Shown: positions 37,701-50,251 of the stretch, piece by piece
How the letters are laid out: each line of letters begins with the position of its first letter
How positions within the stretch are numbered: the first letter of the stretch is position 1
NCBI RefSeq assembly: GCF_000189635.1
Contig: NW_002476452.1
Location: 186,001 to 250,000 of the forward strand
Direction of reading: 5' to 3'
Source of the DNA: Tetrahymena thermophila SB210
Taxonomy: Eukaryota > Ciliophora > Oligohymenophorea > Hymenostomatida > Tetrahymenidae
Length of the DNA stretch: 64,000 nucleotides
Position numbers and translations under genes: made by a program
The notes under the pieces: generated by a model
Told to the model about the DNA's origin: nothing
Database searches by the model: none
The model's input: only the letters and a program-made list of their open reading frames with translations

Positions 37701-39083
37701 CGTCATTAAAAATTGTTTATTTGTGAATCAAATTTACTTTTTCTTTAGCTCTAAATTTTCTTAATTGATCTCTGCAAAATACTTCTGATAGTTATCTACA
37801 GCTTTGTTATACCTTGAAGTAATAAAATATAAAATTGTAATAAAAGTAAAAATTGTAATTTTTTTACTAGTTCAACAGATTCTCATTATTTCTTTCTTAA
37901 TTAAATAGTTTTAACTTTAAATCTCTGGCTAGCTGTTCGATTTCTTATTTCTTTTCAAGTTCAAGTCTTAATTTTGCTATTTCTCCTTCTAAATCGCATT
38001 TATTTCTTCTAGTCTATTCAGGACTTCCTTGCTTTTTACTTAACTAATGTATTCCACTTAGAGATAAATTGATATTATTGAGATACTAGTCATTATTTTC
38101 AATTAAATCATCCTCTATATAGTTTTGACTCTCATTTAAACGCTTTAAAATTTCTGTTAAATTGTTTTTTTCTAAATCCTTTCTGTGGCTCTCATTTAAT
38201 TACCTTGTGACTCCTAAGATCTATATAAAATTACATATTAATAATTTTACTCCAAATATCTATCTATCTTACTAATGATTGATTCTTAGTTTCCATTAAT
38301 TTTTCTATAAGCTCTTAAAATTTATTCTAGAAAACAGCTGAATTCTCCATAATACGTTATCTTTCAGGTGTTAATACAAGTCTACTCTCAATATTATGTA
38401 TTGACTATTAAGTCTGTTCTAGCTCTTCTCTATTCAATATTGGGGTAAAATCGTATTTCCTCTTTTCGTCTTTGATAGGAAAATTAACGCATGGCTAAAG
38501 AGTGGTATTGAGGTTAACCCTTTCTGTATCCACTGGTGTTTTAAAAGGATCTTCTACTTTCTTTGCATTATCTTATTCATTAACCACAAACCTCATTTTT
38601 ATCCTAGCATTTCCCTCATAACTTTGCTTTTAAGAAGATACATGAGGAGATGAATCCCCATTTTGTAACACTGATAAATTAATCCTATTATATATTTTTA
38701 ATAATCATTTTTAAAGAAATCCAAATTGTAAAATCAATGAAGTATTACCATTAATCTATCGAAATGTTATTTGACTCTGCAAAAATGGAAAGACTTATAT
38801 TTACAGTGGCAATTAGCCTTTGTGAAGAAAGAGTTTTTAATTATACCTTTAAAAATTAATTTTCTCCTTTGAGCAACTTGAATTTCGCTGAATTTTGAGG
38901 ATCATTTAGAAGAAGAAGATCGAAAAATTGATTGTTTACATTTTTACTATCTTTTTCTTCTGTAAAAACTGTAAGACAGCATGAAATATCATTCAAAGGA
39001 GGTTTATCTTCCACCTAGTTTAATTCTAAATCGCGCACAGAGACTGTTATGAATCTCTGTTGCTACTTTGCAGCCTAATTCAT
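34776..39083 (-). CDS. NT-C2 / coiled-coil / GAR-domain protein
   Basis: Multi-exon minus-strand gene of roughly 1,250-1,300 aa; I did not fix every junction. The N-terminus (RFITVSVRDLELNQV; LIATVNISLSIFAESNNISI) resembles the NT-C2 membrane-binding fold of EEIG/EHBP1-type proteins. A very long Glu/Lys/Gln coiled coil follows (for example EIEILQQKFKNQ and EKAQIEFSLQKAEMKIKQL). At about 36120-36330 comes a GAR (GAS2-related) domain, with FVRIDEGLYNFGTKRIIVKL and LVCRVGGGFMVIEEFL matching the family core. The C-terminal 450 residues are Gln/Asn/Ser-rich, ending at TGA (34776-34778). GAR domains bind microtubules, so a cytoskeletal linker between membrane and microtubules is a reasonable inference. 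Introns are AT-rich, for example near 38690-38750, 38225-38275, 36580-36650 and 36780-36825. Confidence 0.82.
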
Positions 39084-40220
39084 TTTCCTTTAATTGTTTT
39101 TTTAGAAGCTAAATAAAATATATCTTTGATTGAAACTTGCTTTTTATTCTAAGGCTTATTTAAAGAATGGCGATTTTTTATTTAATTTTATTTAGTTATG
39201 ATATTTGAGCCAATATTTAATTACAATTAACAAAAATCAGAAAACAAACTAATATTTGTCAACTATTTTGATTAATATTATGAATTATTATTATTTTTCT
39301 CAATATTAATTATTGCTCATAGCTTGCATGCTTGCTAAACAAATTAATAGTGTTAAAATCTATCAGTTAAAATACACATTTATACAAGCAAATATAGCTG
39401 TTGATTTTTCATATCATAGTCAATAATTTAATATTAATTTTTATTTGCAAATTTGTAAAAACAATTTAATACAATTTTTAATAACAAATTCCTACTGAAT
39501 TTTTATTCTATAAATTTAATCAAACAAATATCCAATAATTTAAGATCAAAATAATAATTAAATTAAAAAAAATATTTTTATTGACAAAAAAAACATTTTT
39601 AAAATATTAATTAAAATTAGAAGATTTATTTTTATTAATTACTTAATTAAAATAAATTAAGCATTTTTTGAATTAAATTTATGAAATAGGTAATTAATAA
39701 TTCTCTATTAAAAATTATTAAATTTATCAATGAACCCTCAATTTATTTTTTTGTAAAATATTTTGTATTTATTAGAAAAACACTCTTTGAGTAGGATGTT
39801 TTTTTCTTTTTTATGCTAAAATGAAATTTAAGAATAACTACATATTTAAGTTGGTTAAAAGTTTTGGAGAGAAATATGTTTTAGAACTATCTTATATCAA
39901 TAAATAATTTTAGGATTGCAATTTTTTTTAGCAAACAAAAAATTTATAATCATATTAAATATTTTCTTACTCTTTAAAGCAAAAACGTAATTTTTTTTAC
40001 TCGTAATTATTTAAAATAATAAATACGAGTTTTTAATCAGGTAAAAATAGATTTCAATCAATATTGATGAAATTTATTGGATTTTTACCATCAAAAAATT
40101 TTGATATGCTAAATTTCATGATAAGTTATTCAAAAATAAAAAAAATATAAATAATTAATATAAATCATAACTTATTAAGATATTAATTAAAAAAGAAATA
40201 TATATTTTTGGATTTGCTTA
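39084..40220. other. AT-rich intergenic region
   Basis: Lies between divergent genes. No ORF or RNA gene recognised; the sequence is nearly all A/T. Confidence 0.5.
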
Positions 40221-40709
40221 ATGGAAAGAGAATCAAACAATACTTTAATTTCTTCTGCAACTTAATCTGCAACGAGTGAGCTTTTAAAAGAAGTTTTACC
40301 ATCTGCATGCTTTGGGATACTAAACATTATTTTAGGAACTCTTTACATTGTTTTTTCAGATAAAGCTGAATATAATAATAATTGTGGTAATAAATAATTC
40401 AAAAATTGGGGTTTGGCTTATGGTATTTTGTTAAATACGGGTGGAATAGCAGTATTTAACTTTTTAGTATAATCTTACTTATTTTAATCAAATAAACAAT
40501 ATGAATTTTGGAGTAAATGCTTTCTTTATGTAATGGTAATCCCTTATGTCATATGTCCTCTTGGATTATTTATTGTAGGAGATTCATCATGTGGTTACTT
40601 ATTCTCTATGAATATAATCCTTGTAGTAATTGTTATTTTAGAAATAATAGGCGGCTTGGTTATTTGTTATTATTTATATTCATCAGGAATGAAAAAAGCT
40701 TTTAGATGA
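40221..40709 (+). CDS. Small four-TM membrane protein, unknown
   Basis: A single exon of 162 aa. Four hydrophobic segments are visible: ACFGILNIILGTLYIVF, GLAYGILLNTGGIAVFNFLV, CFLYVMVIPYVICPLGLFIV and NIILVVIVILEIIGGLVICY. The N-terminus is short and polar, with no signal peptide apart from the first TM. The C-terminus ends in a basic KKAFR. Four-TM proteins of this size are numerous in ciliates and this one matches no family I recognise. Start choice: first ATG after an AT-rich leader. Confidence 0.82.
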
Positions 40710-41399
40710 GTAAAAAATTATATTTTATTGCTTTTGATAAATCAAGTAATTGAAAATTCTCTTGATAAGAAAATATTTATAACTAAAATCGAATACTCAA
40801 CAAATTATCAATTTAATATTTTTATATATTTAAATATAAAGCATTTGCATGCTGCACCTTTGGATAAATTAATTTCATTTTAACAATAAATTTTCTGAGT
40901 TATAAAATAATTTCATTCATTTATAGGCTCTTTTAGGCTTTATGTTTGATTATAGAAAGTAAAAATGTTATAAGGCTACTAACAAAGGAATTAATTAATT
41001 TAAGTTATTTTTATTTTTGGTGGTGTTAAATAAACTTTTTAACTAAAAAATATTTATTTAGGTAAATATTTAATCAATCAAATTTAATATCAAGCTAAAT
41101 TTTAATCACAAGGATATAGAAAAAATTAGATAAGATTGTCTAAAATTGTATTTAGAGGGATGGATTTGTATATTGAATAGATTTGAAATTGAATGGAATT
41201 TATTTAATCGACATAAAAATAAATAATATAATATAATGGATAAATTTAATTACATTTTAATTAATTAATTAATTTGAAATAATTTAAAACAAATAAAATT
41301 ATTTATTTGAAAAAAATAATTAATCTAACCAAACTAACTAACTAAGTAAGTAAGTAAGTATTCGTTTGTTAATCAATCAATCAATCAAATATTTATCAA
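40710..41399. other. AT-rich intergenic region
   Basis: Lies between the convergent four-TM and NEK genes. Contains short tetranucleotide tracts (TAAGTAAG, ATCAATCA at 41341-41390). No gene seen. Confidence 0.5.
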
Positions 41400-44300
41400 T
41401 CAATTAGAGTTATAAAGTTATTATTCTAAACAAACTAAAGTTATGATGATCCTTAAATATTTATCAATTTGATCTTTTGATAGGAAATCTAACAACTGGC
41501 TGTACCTGTTATCACCATACTTCTTTTCTAAGAGATCTAGATTATAATCTAATTTTTTTAGCTTGAATAAAAAATAAATTTAGTAACTTGTTTGCCTAGT
41601 TTAAAAAATCTTACTTCTTCACTCATAATTTTGTATGCTTTAGTAAAATTATCAGACAATTTTTCCTCTAATTCAATATAAAGATGTTCTAGCTTTTCGT
41701 GGCCATTGCCAATTATATTTATTGATTCTTGCTCGTCCTGGGCAATTTATTTAGGCTGTAATTTTGGAGGCTCAGGGAAATCATCCAAAAACTTACCTGT
41801 GTTTTAGAGACGTTCAGGTTCATCAGAGTCATCATCTCTGATGACTTCTTATTCATCTTCTTCTTCCTATGTCGTTAAGCTTTCCTTAGACTTATTTGGT
41901 TAATTGAACTTCTTAGTTTTTTAAGTCTTTGTGAAATCGAAGAAATCATTTCTTGCAAATTTTTCATCTATTTAAAGTTTATCAGCATTTTCAACTATTT
42001 CTTATAATTATTACATTAATTCCAAGCACTACTTGGGATCAGCTTCGCTGACAATATTAAACTCTGTATTATCTTCATTTTATAAGTAAGTTTCTTCTCT
42101 GACAATTTCTGGAAGTTTGCTAACGTTCTCTTCTATGTCTTCTGGTATTTCCTGAGCTGTAATATCAGCCTTTCTATTATTTAAATCATCGCTATCTGAG
42201 TTATATTCGTCTAAATCTTTTTCTGTTTTTGATTATTTTTTCTATAATTTTTTATCTTATTTATTTTCTTCATCACTATTGTATTCATCTAGCTTATCTT
42301 CACTTTTTTATTTTGCTTAAGTAGGTTTTTTCTTTGATTCAAATATTTGAATGTCCCAATCGTCCTTTTTATTATTTACCTTTTAAGGCACGCTCCACTT
42401 TTTGACAGGTACTTTTTGTTTCTTTTCGAGCTATTCATTTGAAGTATTATCCTAATCTGATTCCTTTTCTAATTAGTTATTGCTACTAGGAGTGCTTCCA
42501 CCTATTTTATTTTCTACAAACTCGATTTATTTCTCTCCTCCTTTTTACCATTTCTTTATTTTTTTATATGATTTAACTAATATAATTAATATTAATATTT
42601 ATTTACTCTTCTGTCTTTTATCATTTATTCTCTTTGTTCATCAATCTTTTTTTGTTTATCCTCCTTTTTCTTGAGAAGCTCTTCTTCCTTTTCTTTTTAT
42701 AGTTTCATTTCATAATCTTTCTTTTCTTTCTCTGACTTTTATCTTTGTATTCTCTGCTCCATAATTTTCTATTTAGCTTCTTCATCTTTCTTTTGCTGAA
42801 TTACTTTTTTATCAGAAACATTTTGCTAATTATGGCTAGATCCTGACCTAGCTACTGCTGGTTTACTATTATTTCTTTTCTCTCCACCACTTTTTGGGGG
42901 ATTGTAAGATGGTTTACTTGCAGGAAGTTAAATATTTTTTACAGGCACTACTGGCTGCTTATTTGGCTTGAAATTAGGATTTGCAAAAACAGCCATACCT
43001 CCTGCTTAAACTTCTTCACGTTTTTAATTAATTTGATTTAGCTATAGTTGTCTCTATTTATTTTCAAATGCTATTTTTTGCAGTTCTCTTTCTCTCTCTT
43101 CTCTTTGTTTTTCTTTAAGTTCTTATTCCTTCTATCTCTTATATCGGGCTTCCTTTTCTTATTCTAGCTTTTGATATGCTAGTTTCTCCTTTTCTTATCT
43201 TATGCGTTCTTATTCTTTCTTCTTTTCTAACTCCAATCTGTCTCTCTCTAATTTCAGACGTTCCATTTCTTTTTTTCTTTCTAAATCTTAAGCAACTTGC
43301 TATTGAATATTATTATTTTGAACCTAGTCATTTCTTGCAGACTATGGTCTGTAATTATTTGCATAATTTTATACAGGGTTCTATTATGGTTTATAGTGGA
43401 AATTAGCTCCCTTTTAAGGCTGAGGAGCTTATTACTACTATTGAGGTGGCTACTAAGGAGGTGGATTTTAAGGCTTCTATTATTAATTTTGATCTTTTTA
43501 ATCTTTATTCATGTATTGCTAAATTAAATGAGGTGGACAAGGTTATTCTTAGTTTACCATTTTAATGTCAGCCAAATTAACTTTTGCATCAATTATCTAA
43601 ATTAAATTTAATAAAAATAAATATTTACTTATTCTAATATATCAGAAAAGTGAAAAAATTTTAAATACTCAATTTAAAATAAGCAAACAAACACATAATT
43701 GCTGTTTAAATTTAACAAAATATCATTTACTTACTAGTTAAAAATTTAAACAAACGTCTATAATTTTAAATTTACTTTATTATGAAGAATGGTGTGTGAG
43801 AATTCAACTTGTCTTATTGTTTCAGAAAGGAAATTTTTAACTCTCTCTTAAATAATAGGCATTTTCATAATATCATTAATAGAAGGTCTTCTAATAGCAT
43901 CAACTTATAGAAGGTTTGATACTAAGTTTTTCATTTCTTTTGAGAAATGAGTTGGAATTGGCGAATATTAACCTTTAACAATTTTCAAAGCTAAAAAGTG
44001 CAAAGAATCAGCATTAAAAGGTGGCTTTAATGCACAAAGCTCATATAAAATGACTCCCAAAGACCAAATATCAGTCTTGAATGAATATGGTTTGCTTTCA
44101 ATAATTTCAGGCGATAAATAATAGGGCGTTCCTACCATTGTTTTTGCCTTTTCTACTGTCTTACTCAAAACTCTTGCTATTCCAAAATCACCTAGCTTTA
44201 CAATATGGTTCCTTGTCAAAAAAATATTCTGTCCTTTCAAGTCACGATGAATAATTTTTCTATTTTTAAAAGATTAATTCATTCCTGTTCAAATATAATC

Positions 44301-44885
44301 TTTCTTTAAACTTAATTTTATTTTTGTTATCCTGAAATGCAAAATAAGTAAATAAATACCTATCATGAACGTGCTTCATAGCCAAACAAATTTAAGTAAA
44401 CCAATCTAAAATTTATTTTTCCTAAAGATATTTTCCTCTAGCATCCTTAACTACCTTTGCCAAATCACCACCTATAAAATATTTTAAAAATTGCTCATTT
44501 TAGAAACAAACTTTGCTTTCTTATCAGTAAATAAATGCTTAATATTTTGTTTGATATATTACTAAATAGAAAATAAATTACCATCTGCATATTCCATAAT
44601 AATACATAACTTTCCCTTCTTGGTGGTATAAACGTCCTTAAATTTAACTATGTTAGGGTGATTTAATTGCTATAAAATTCTTGCCTCTTTTTATGTTTCA
44701 CGTTTTTCTTCTGTAGACATTGCCTTCATGTCCATCTACTTCTAAACCAGTAATTCATGTGTACGCAAATCTTCTACTAAATAAGCCTTACCAAAGGCTC
44801 CTTCACCTAGCAATTTAATTCTCTTGTAAAGTTCATATTCAGCAGCTTACTATTGATTTGCTGATGGTGCCTAAGTTGGTCTCAT
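41400..44885 (-). CDS. NEK-family protein kinase with long coiled-coil tail
   Basis: Start ATG at 44885, stop TGA at 41400-41402, about 990 aa in six exons or so. The N-terminal kinase domain is complete: glycine loop [13 protein letters not shown] Lys (about residue 49), [10 protein letters not shown] catalytic loop, [10 protein letters not shown], activation segment [10 protein letters not shown], and [12 protein letters not shown]. The loop and activation segment are NEK1-like. The tail starts with Pro/Gln-rich sequence, then a Lys/Glu/Arg coiled coil (about 43300-42650), then an acidic Asp/Glu-rich part and a conserved-looking end ([17 protein letters not shown]), an arrangement typical of NEK1/5-like kinases. 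Intron 43594-43774 joins kinase (HTILHNK) to tail ([12 protein letters not shown]) in phase; if it is not spliced, the tail could be a separate gene starting at the Met near 43559. NEKs regulate cilia, and ciliates have many. Confidence 0.88.
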
Positions 44886-47800
44886 CTCTATTTAATATGT
44901 TTTTAACCTAAGCAAAATTATATATATAGCTTTATTATTTAATTTATCTAAATATGTATTTTTCTTATTAGCTTTATCTCTTGATACTTCTTTACTTGTT
45001 AATTTTTATGGATATCAAACAAAAAATATATAAAAATATTAATTATACGATATAACCATTCTTGATAAATGGGAAATTTTTATTACAATTTTACAAAAAT
45101 TCTTAACACTCTTGATTCTAAATCATCCAGCTCTTTTATTCAAAAATAGTTAGATAGTTAGTGAGCATTTTTAATTCACTGATATATTAATATTAAATTA
45201 GATATTTTGTATAGGAAATTTTTAAATAAAGTTACAAAATGAATCTATTTTATTCTATTTTGTTTGAACATCAACAAGAAATATCCATGAATTTATATAA
45301 TTAAATCCTCAATTAACAAAGTAGATAAATATGTGGTTATTGAACTATTTCTTAGACCTTTTATAAATATTCACAAGTAAGTATTCAATTTACTTTAAAA
45401 GCTTGAGATTCGATATGCAATTTAATTTATGTGCTTGATTAATTGATCTATTTATAGGTCTAAACCTTAATAATTAATTTTTCTTGTTTATTTGTGAAGC
45501 AATAATATAAAGTTATAACTTAAATTTTATCAAAAATATTTTCTATTTAAACATGTCTTTTATTCATAAATAATTAAAATACCTTTTAGTGACTTTGTAG
45601 ATTCTGATTATTTAACATATTTTTAGTCTATTTACAAAATAAGTTATAAATTTTAATTTAATCAGCATTAATTCATAAAAAATCCTTCAAACTAAATGGA
45701 TTATTTTTTACTAAAAGCAATATCTATTTAAAGTCAATAATCATTTTAAATTAAGTAATTCTTTCCTTATCATCTACTTAAAAAAAGCTATTAAATACTA
45801 AATTCAAATTGAATTTTAATGATTTATTTATTATATATTTCTAATCCAGGTATTAAAATATGATGAACTGGATAGCATTATATTTTAATACCTGCATGGA
45901 TTAAGTTTAATTTAAAATGAAAAAAATAAATTAAAACATTTATGAAAAAGTAAATCAAATCAATATTCAATAAAATTCATAAATTGAATATAATTTATAA
46001 ATATATATATATAGAGTTAAATGCCATTTCGATTTACAATAAGCGAAATTTAATGTTTTGATTTAATTAAAAGTCTACTCAATATATTTTTAGATAAAAA
46101 ATTAAATTTTTTTAAATTTACATTGTTGTTATATAAATTTACTTATAATTAATTGAAAATACTTATTTAGCTTTTACACTTTAGTTAGTTTTTAAAAACA
46201 TTGATTTATAATTATAAATAATTTTTAGCTATTATGCTAAGTATTTTAACTTACTTTTATTTACAAATAGTTTTTTTAGAAATTAAATAAAAATGAGAGC
46301 TTTTAAATTAAGCAAATTAAACTCATTTTATTATTTTTAATAAATATAAATCAATAATATTATCAAATAAATAAATTTTAATTATACTTGATTACAATCA
46401 ATTTTATAATTTATTTATTTATTATTTGAAAAATTAAATAATTTGTTTATATTCTATTTGAGATTAATTTTAATAATAAATGAATGATTTAGGAAAAACA
46501 TCTTATATAATTTTTTAATCAAAAATGGATAATTAAAATTATTATTGTAAAAATAATTAATGAATTTATTAAAAAGATATATTTGTTATCAAACATATTA
46601 TTCTCTAATCAGTTATTTAAAATAATTGTCTAATAAATTATCTAAATATTTAAAGTTCATAATCAAAAATTAAATCATATGTAAAATATCTAATAAAATT
46701 AAAATTTAATCATATTTAAAATTATAAAAATTGTATAATATTATGAAAATTTATTTTGTAAGATAATATATAAATCATTAAAAAAACTTGTTTTTTCGTT
46801 TTTTCTAGAAAATCTTAGTTTTTTACTGAATTTTACTCTTGTTTTTTTATTTAAAAATTAACATATATTTGCATTTATACTCTAGTCCCTCAATTTAAGC
46901 TTGGAGTAAGATCACTATATATTTACATATCTATTATATCTAGAACACTTTCTAAAAGGCAGAGATTAATTATTTATAAAATACTAAAAATATTGCTTTA
47001 TATTTAAAATTAGACAAATATAATCGAAATAAAATGATATTTACAGATTTAATTATAGATAAAAATAAAATAACATTCCTTTAGTTTTATAATTGATAAT
47101 TATTCTATTTTTTTTTATTTTTTTCATTTGCCATTTTAATTCTAGCAAAATAATGAATTTAACTATATTAAATGCTTTTTATAAATTAAATTTACAAGAC
47201 AAAATTTACAGAATAAAATTTCTAAACATTATATTTTTTCATTTTTTCATTTTTTTTTATTGAATTTGTCACAACTTCACATACATTCTTGGTAGTCAAA
47301 GATTTTAAATAGTATTTGAAAAAATTAAATAGATTGAATATATTGAGATAGTTTTATAATTTATTTATTTTACTGAATTATCAATATGATAAAAAATTTT
47401 ATTTTAAGCTACTAGCCATGTATTGTTGATAAATATTTTTCAATTTCTTTTTAAAGTTGATTAATAATATTAGAGCACAATTTATTTATGTTAGACGAAA
47501 TAAAAATAAATGTAAATGCTTTTGAATGAATGAAGTGTTAATAGTATTTATTTAATTAGTTTAAAACAAAATGATATTACGGTATTAGATAATTAAAAAT
47601 AATACGTTAGTAAGGTAAACCTGAGCAATTAATTAAAATATGTAATTATATGATTAAATATTTGAATAAAAGTTCACTAAAGAAAAAAATAATTTAAATT
47701 ATTTGAACAAGAAGGAATTTAAAGTATTTTGGGAAAATACAAAATTAAAATATAAATTCAAGCTATTAGATTTTTAAAATTTATCATCAAATTAGTTGAT

Positions 47801-48218
47801 AAGCTAATTAATTTGGCTTCAACAAAAAAAAATAATTGAAATTTAGAATTTGCAGTCATTGTTTATTGTTTGCTTGCTTTTAGAATATTTATCTATTAAA
47901 ATATAAAAATGAAAATTTAAAATCAATTAACAATCAAATTATTTAAACTATTTCTTATCTATCAATATGTCTAGTTTTTTTTAAAAGAAATTTCAGGAAG
48001 GTTGCGCAACATATGTAAGATACTAAAAGAAAATAATGATATAGGCTAAAAGATAAAAACACAAGCCTTTTTTTCAGATTGAAAATTAAAAAGACTTGCG
48101 AAATAAGTAAATTTCACTAATAGTAAAGCTTTAAAATAAATTAAACACTCAAAAAAATATAAAATCAGTAAGATACATATATACATACATACAATCTTAA
48201 ATAAATCAAACATTTAAA
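44886..48218. other. Long gene-free AT-rich region
   Basis: About 3.3 kb with no coding frame found on either strand. A long hairpin lies at 45842-45903 (annotated separately). About 46865-46970 is slightly less AT-rich but carries no motif I can name. The 3' part must contain the promoter of the 48219 gene. Confidence 0.5.
45842..45903. repeat. 20-bp inverted repeat (hairpin) in gene-free DNA
   Basis: The left arm TAATCC + AGGTATTAAAATAT pairs perfectly with the right arm ATATTTTAATACCT + GGATTA, apart from a 4-nt bulge (GCAT) on the right. The loop is about 18 nt. This is the longest inverted repeat I noticed in the window. Flanks give no clear target-site duplication or ORF. Confidence 0.75.
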
Positions 48219-49406
48219 ATGGGCCCTAAGAACAAAAATAAAAATCAAAAGAACAAAGCAGCTGCTCAATAAGAGTAAAAGGAAGAAACTACTGAAAGCG
48301 TAGAAATCGTTAACTAAGAATAAACTGATGCTTAAAATGAAGTTAAGGATGAACAAGCTTAATAAGTTCAAGAAACTGAAGTCAAGTAGGAAGAACAAAA
48401 GCCCGAAGTAGTTGCTCACCATGAAGAATAACAACCTAAGGAAGAGAAGGTTGAAGAATAGAAGCCTGTTGAAGTCCACAATGAATAACCTTAAAACGTT
48501 GTTGAAGAAAAATTATAATAACACCATCAAGAATAGGAATAAGTTGCTGAAAAGTAACATTAAGAAGAACACGTGATTGTTTAAAGTGAAGAACCTAAGC
48601 ATTAAGAACCTGTTGCTGAAGTTAAGCACGAATAACCTGTTTAAGAAGAAAAGCACGAAGTACATGTTGAAGAAGTAAAGCCTTAAGAACATGTTTAGGA
48701 AGTTAAGGTTGAAGAAAGCATCAAAGAAGAAAAGGTTGAATAACATTCCCATGTTGCAGTAGAACAAAAGTAAGAAGAGAATGTTCATATTGTTGTTGAA
48801 AAGAAAGAAGAAGTTCAAGAAACTACTCAAGAATAACATCAAGAAGTTTTCCAAAGTGTCGAAATTGTTAAGAGCGAATAAGAAAAGAAGCAAGAAGAGC
48901 ATCAAAGCGAAAGAAAGCTCAGTGAAAAAGTTCAATAAGAAAGCTAACCATAAAGCGTTGAACAAGTAGCTGAAGTTGCTAAGGAATAAAAAGAAGAATA
49001 AGCTCCTAGAAAAGAAAGTGTTCCTTAAGCTCAAGCTGAATCTGAAGTCGTAGAATAATAATAAGAACCCGCTCCTATTGAATAAAAATAAGAAGAACCC
49101 GCTAGAAAGGAAAGTGAAAAATTAGAATTAGGTGCTTAAGAACCATAATAAGAAGTTCCAGTCAGCAAACCCGAAGAAGTATAAGAAGAAGAAGAAGAAG
49201 AAAATGCTTCATTGATCCCTAAGAAGCCCGAATAAAATCCCAAAAAGAACTTTTTCTAAGATGTAAATATCATTTACTCTTTAAAAAAAATTTAACAAGC
49301 TTTTTAATAAAAGAAGTTAGAAAACCTCAACAACATCGCATTTGTTGGTATTGGTGCCGCTGCTTTGTTAGGTTTCCTTGGCTTCAAATTATTAGCTAGA
49401 AAGTGA
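48219..49406 (+). CDS. Acidic Glu/Gln/Val repeat protein with C-terminal TM anchor
   Basis: Two exons (48219-49262, 49314-49406) give 378 aa. After a basic start (MGPKNKNKNQKNKAAA) comes about 320 residues of degenerate short repeats of the type EEVKxxEPVxEVK and QEEKHEVHVEEVK, overwhelmingly Glu, Gln, Val, Lys and His. The second exon encodes only NIAFVGIGAAALLGFLGFKLLARK and its lead-in: one hydrophobic helix with a basic end, as in tail-anchored proteins. No N-terminal signal, so the acidic part should face the cytosol. Codons are C-ending more often than in neighbours (AAC, CCC, GTC, plus AAG), suggesting high expression. No family recognised. Large antisense open frames here are artefacts of the repeat composition. 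Confidence 0.9.
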
Positions 49407-50251
49407 AAAATAAATAAAAGCAAACTAAATAAATAAATAAATCAATTATTATATTAATTTAATTATGTATTTGTAAAAAGTTCTATCTATCTATCTAACT
49501 TAGTAAGTCTACCTATTCAAAAAAAATAATAATTATAATCAATATCTTTACATAATACATATTATCTATTTTATTTATCTCTATAGATAGATAAATAAAT
49601 AAATACTCAAATCTATTACAATTTTTATTTATCTTTTAAAAATATTTACTTAGAAATAAATTTACACAGAAATGCACCAATAATGAATGAGTGAGTGATA
49701 ATATCAAAAGCATGAATTAATTTTAAAACAACTCAAAATTATAAATTAAGTATTGCATCATTTATTTGGATATCTTTCAAGCATATAATATAAACTCATA
49801 TTGATATTTATTTATATATTCGCTAATGGATATATTTTTTTTGTAAAATATTAATTTCACAATTCACATAATCAAACAAAATCTACTGGTTTTAATTTTT
49901 TCTTATTTTTAATCAAAATAATAAGTTAATTAGTAGAAGTAGGGGTTTAGTTAACAAGATAGATTAAAATTTTAAGTTTTATTAAATTTACAAATACTTT
50001 TTTTAACTTTATAACAACATTTTCTATTTCAAAAATATGCAATAAATGATTAAAAAACAAAGAATATTAATTATTTCGTGATTTACATAGTTATTTTATA
50101 AGAAGTAGAAGTGTTGAGAAATATGTTTTAAATAAACATGGCTGCTATGAATTTCTAATACTAAATATTTGGAATTCACTTTTTGCTGAATATAATTTAA
50201 ATTTAATAAAATAAAATTTAATTTATAATTAAAAAATAAATTTAATGATAA
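49407..50251. other. AT-rich intergenic region
   Basis: Lies between convergent genes. Contains short CTAT/ATAGATA microsatellites near 49480-49600. No gene seen. Confidence 0.5.

Noticed and set aside
38819-38848. 28-nt mini-intron in the GAR-domain gene
   Set aside because: The frame is open straight through, and the read-through sequence (VQLKTLSSQRLIATVNIS) fits the NT-C2-like fold.
43968-44240. Stand-alone 90-aa kinase fragment
   Set aside because: It is one exon of the complete NEK-like kinase; HRD, DFG and glycine-loop exons flank it in phase.
48513-49034. Long antisense open frame (173 aa, Phe/Leu-rich)
   Set aside because: It is the reverse of the Glu/Lys/Gln repeat region of the 48219 gene. 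Its composition is exactly what GAA/AAG/CAA repeats give on the other strand, and it has no motif.
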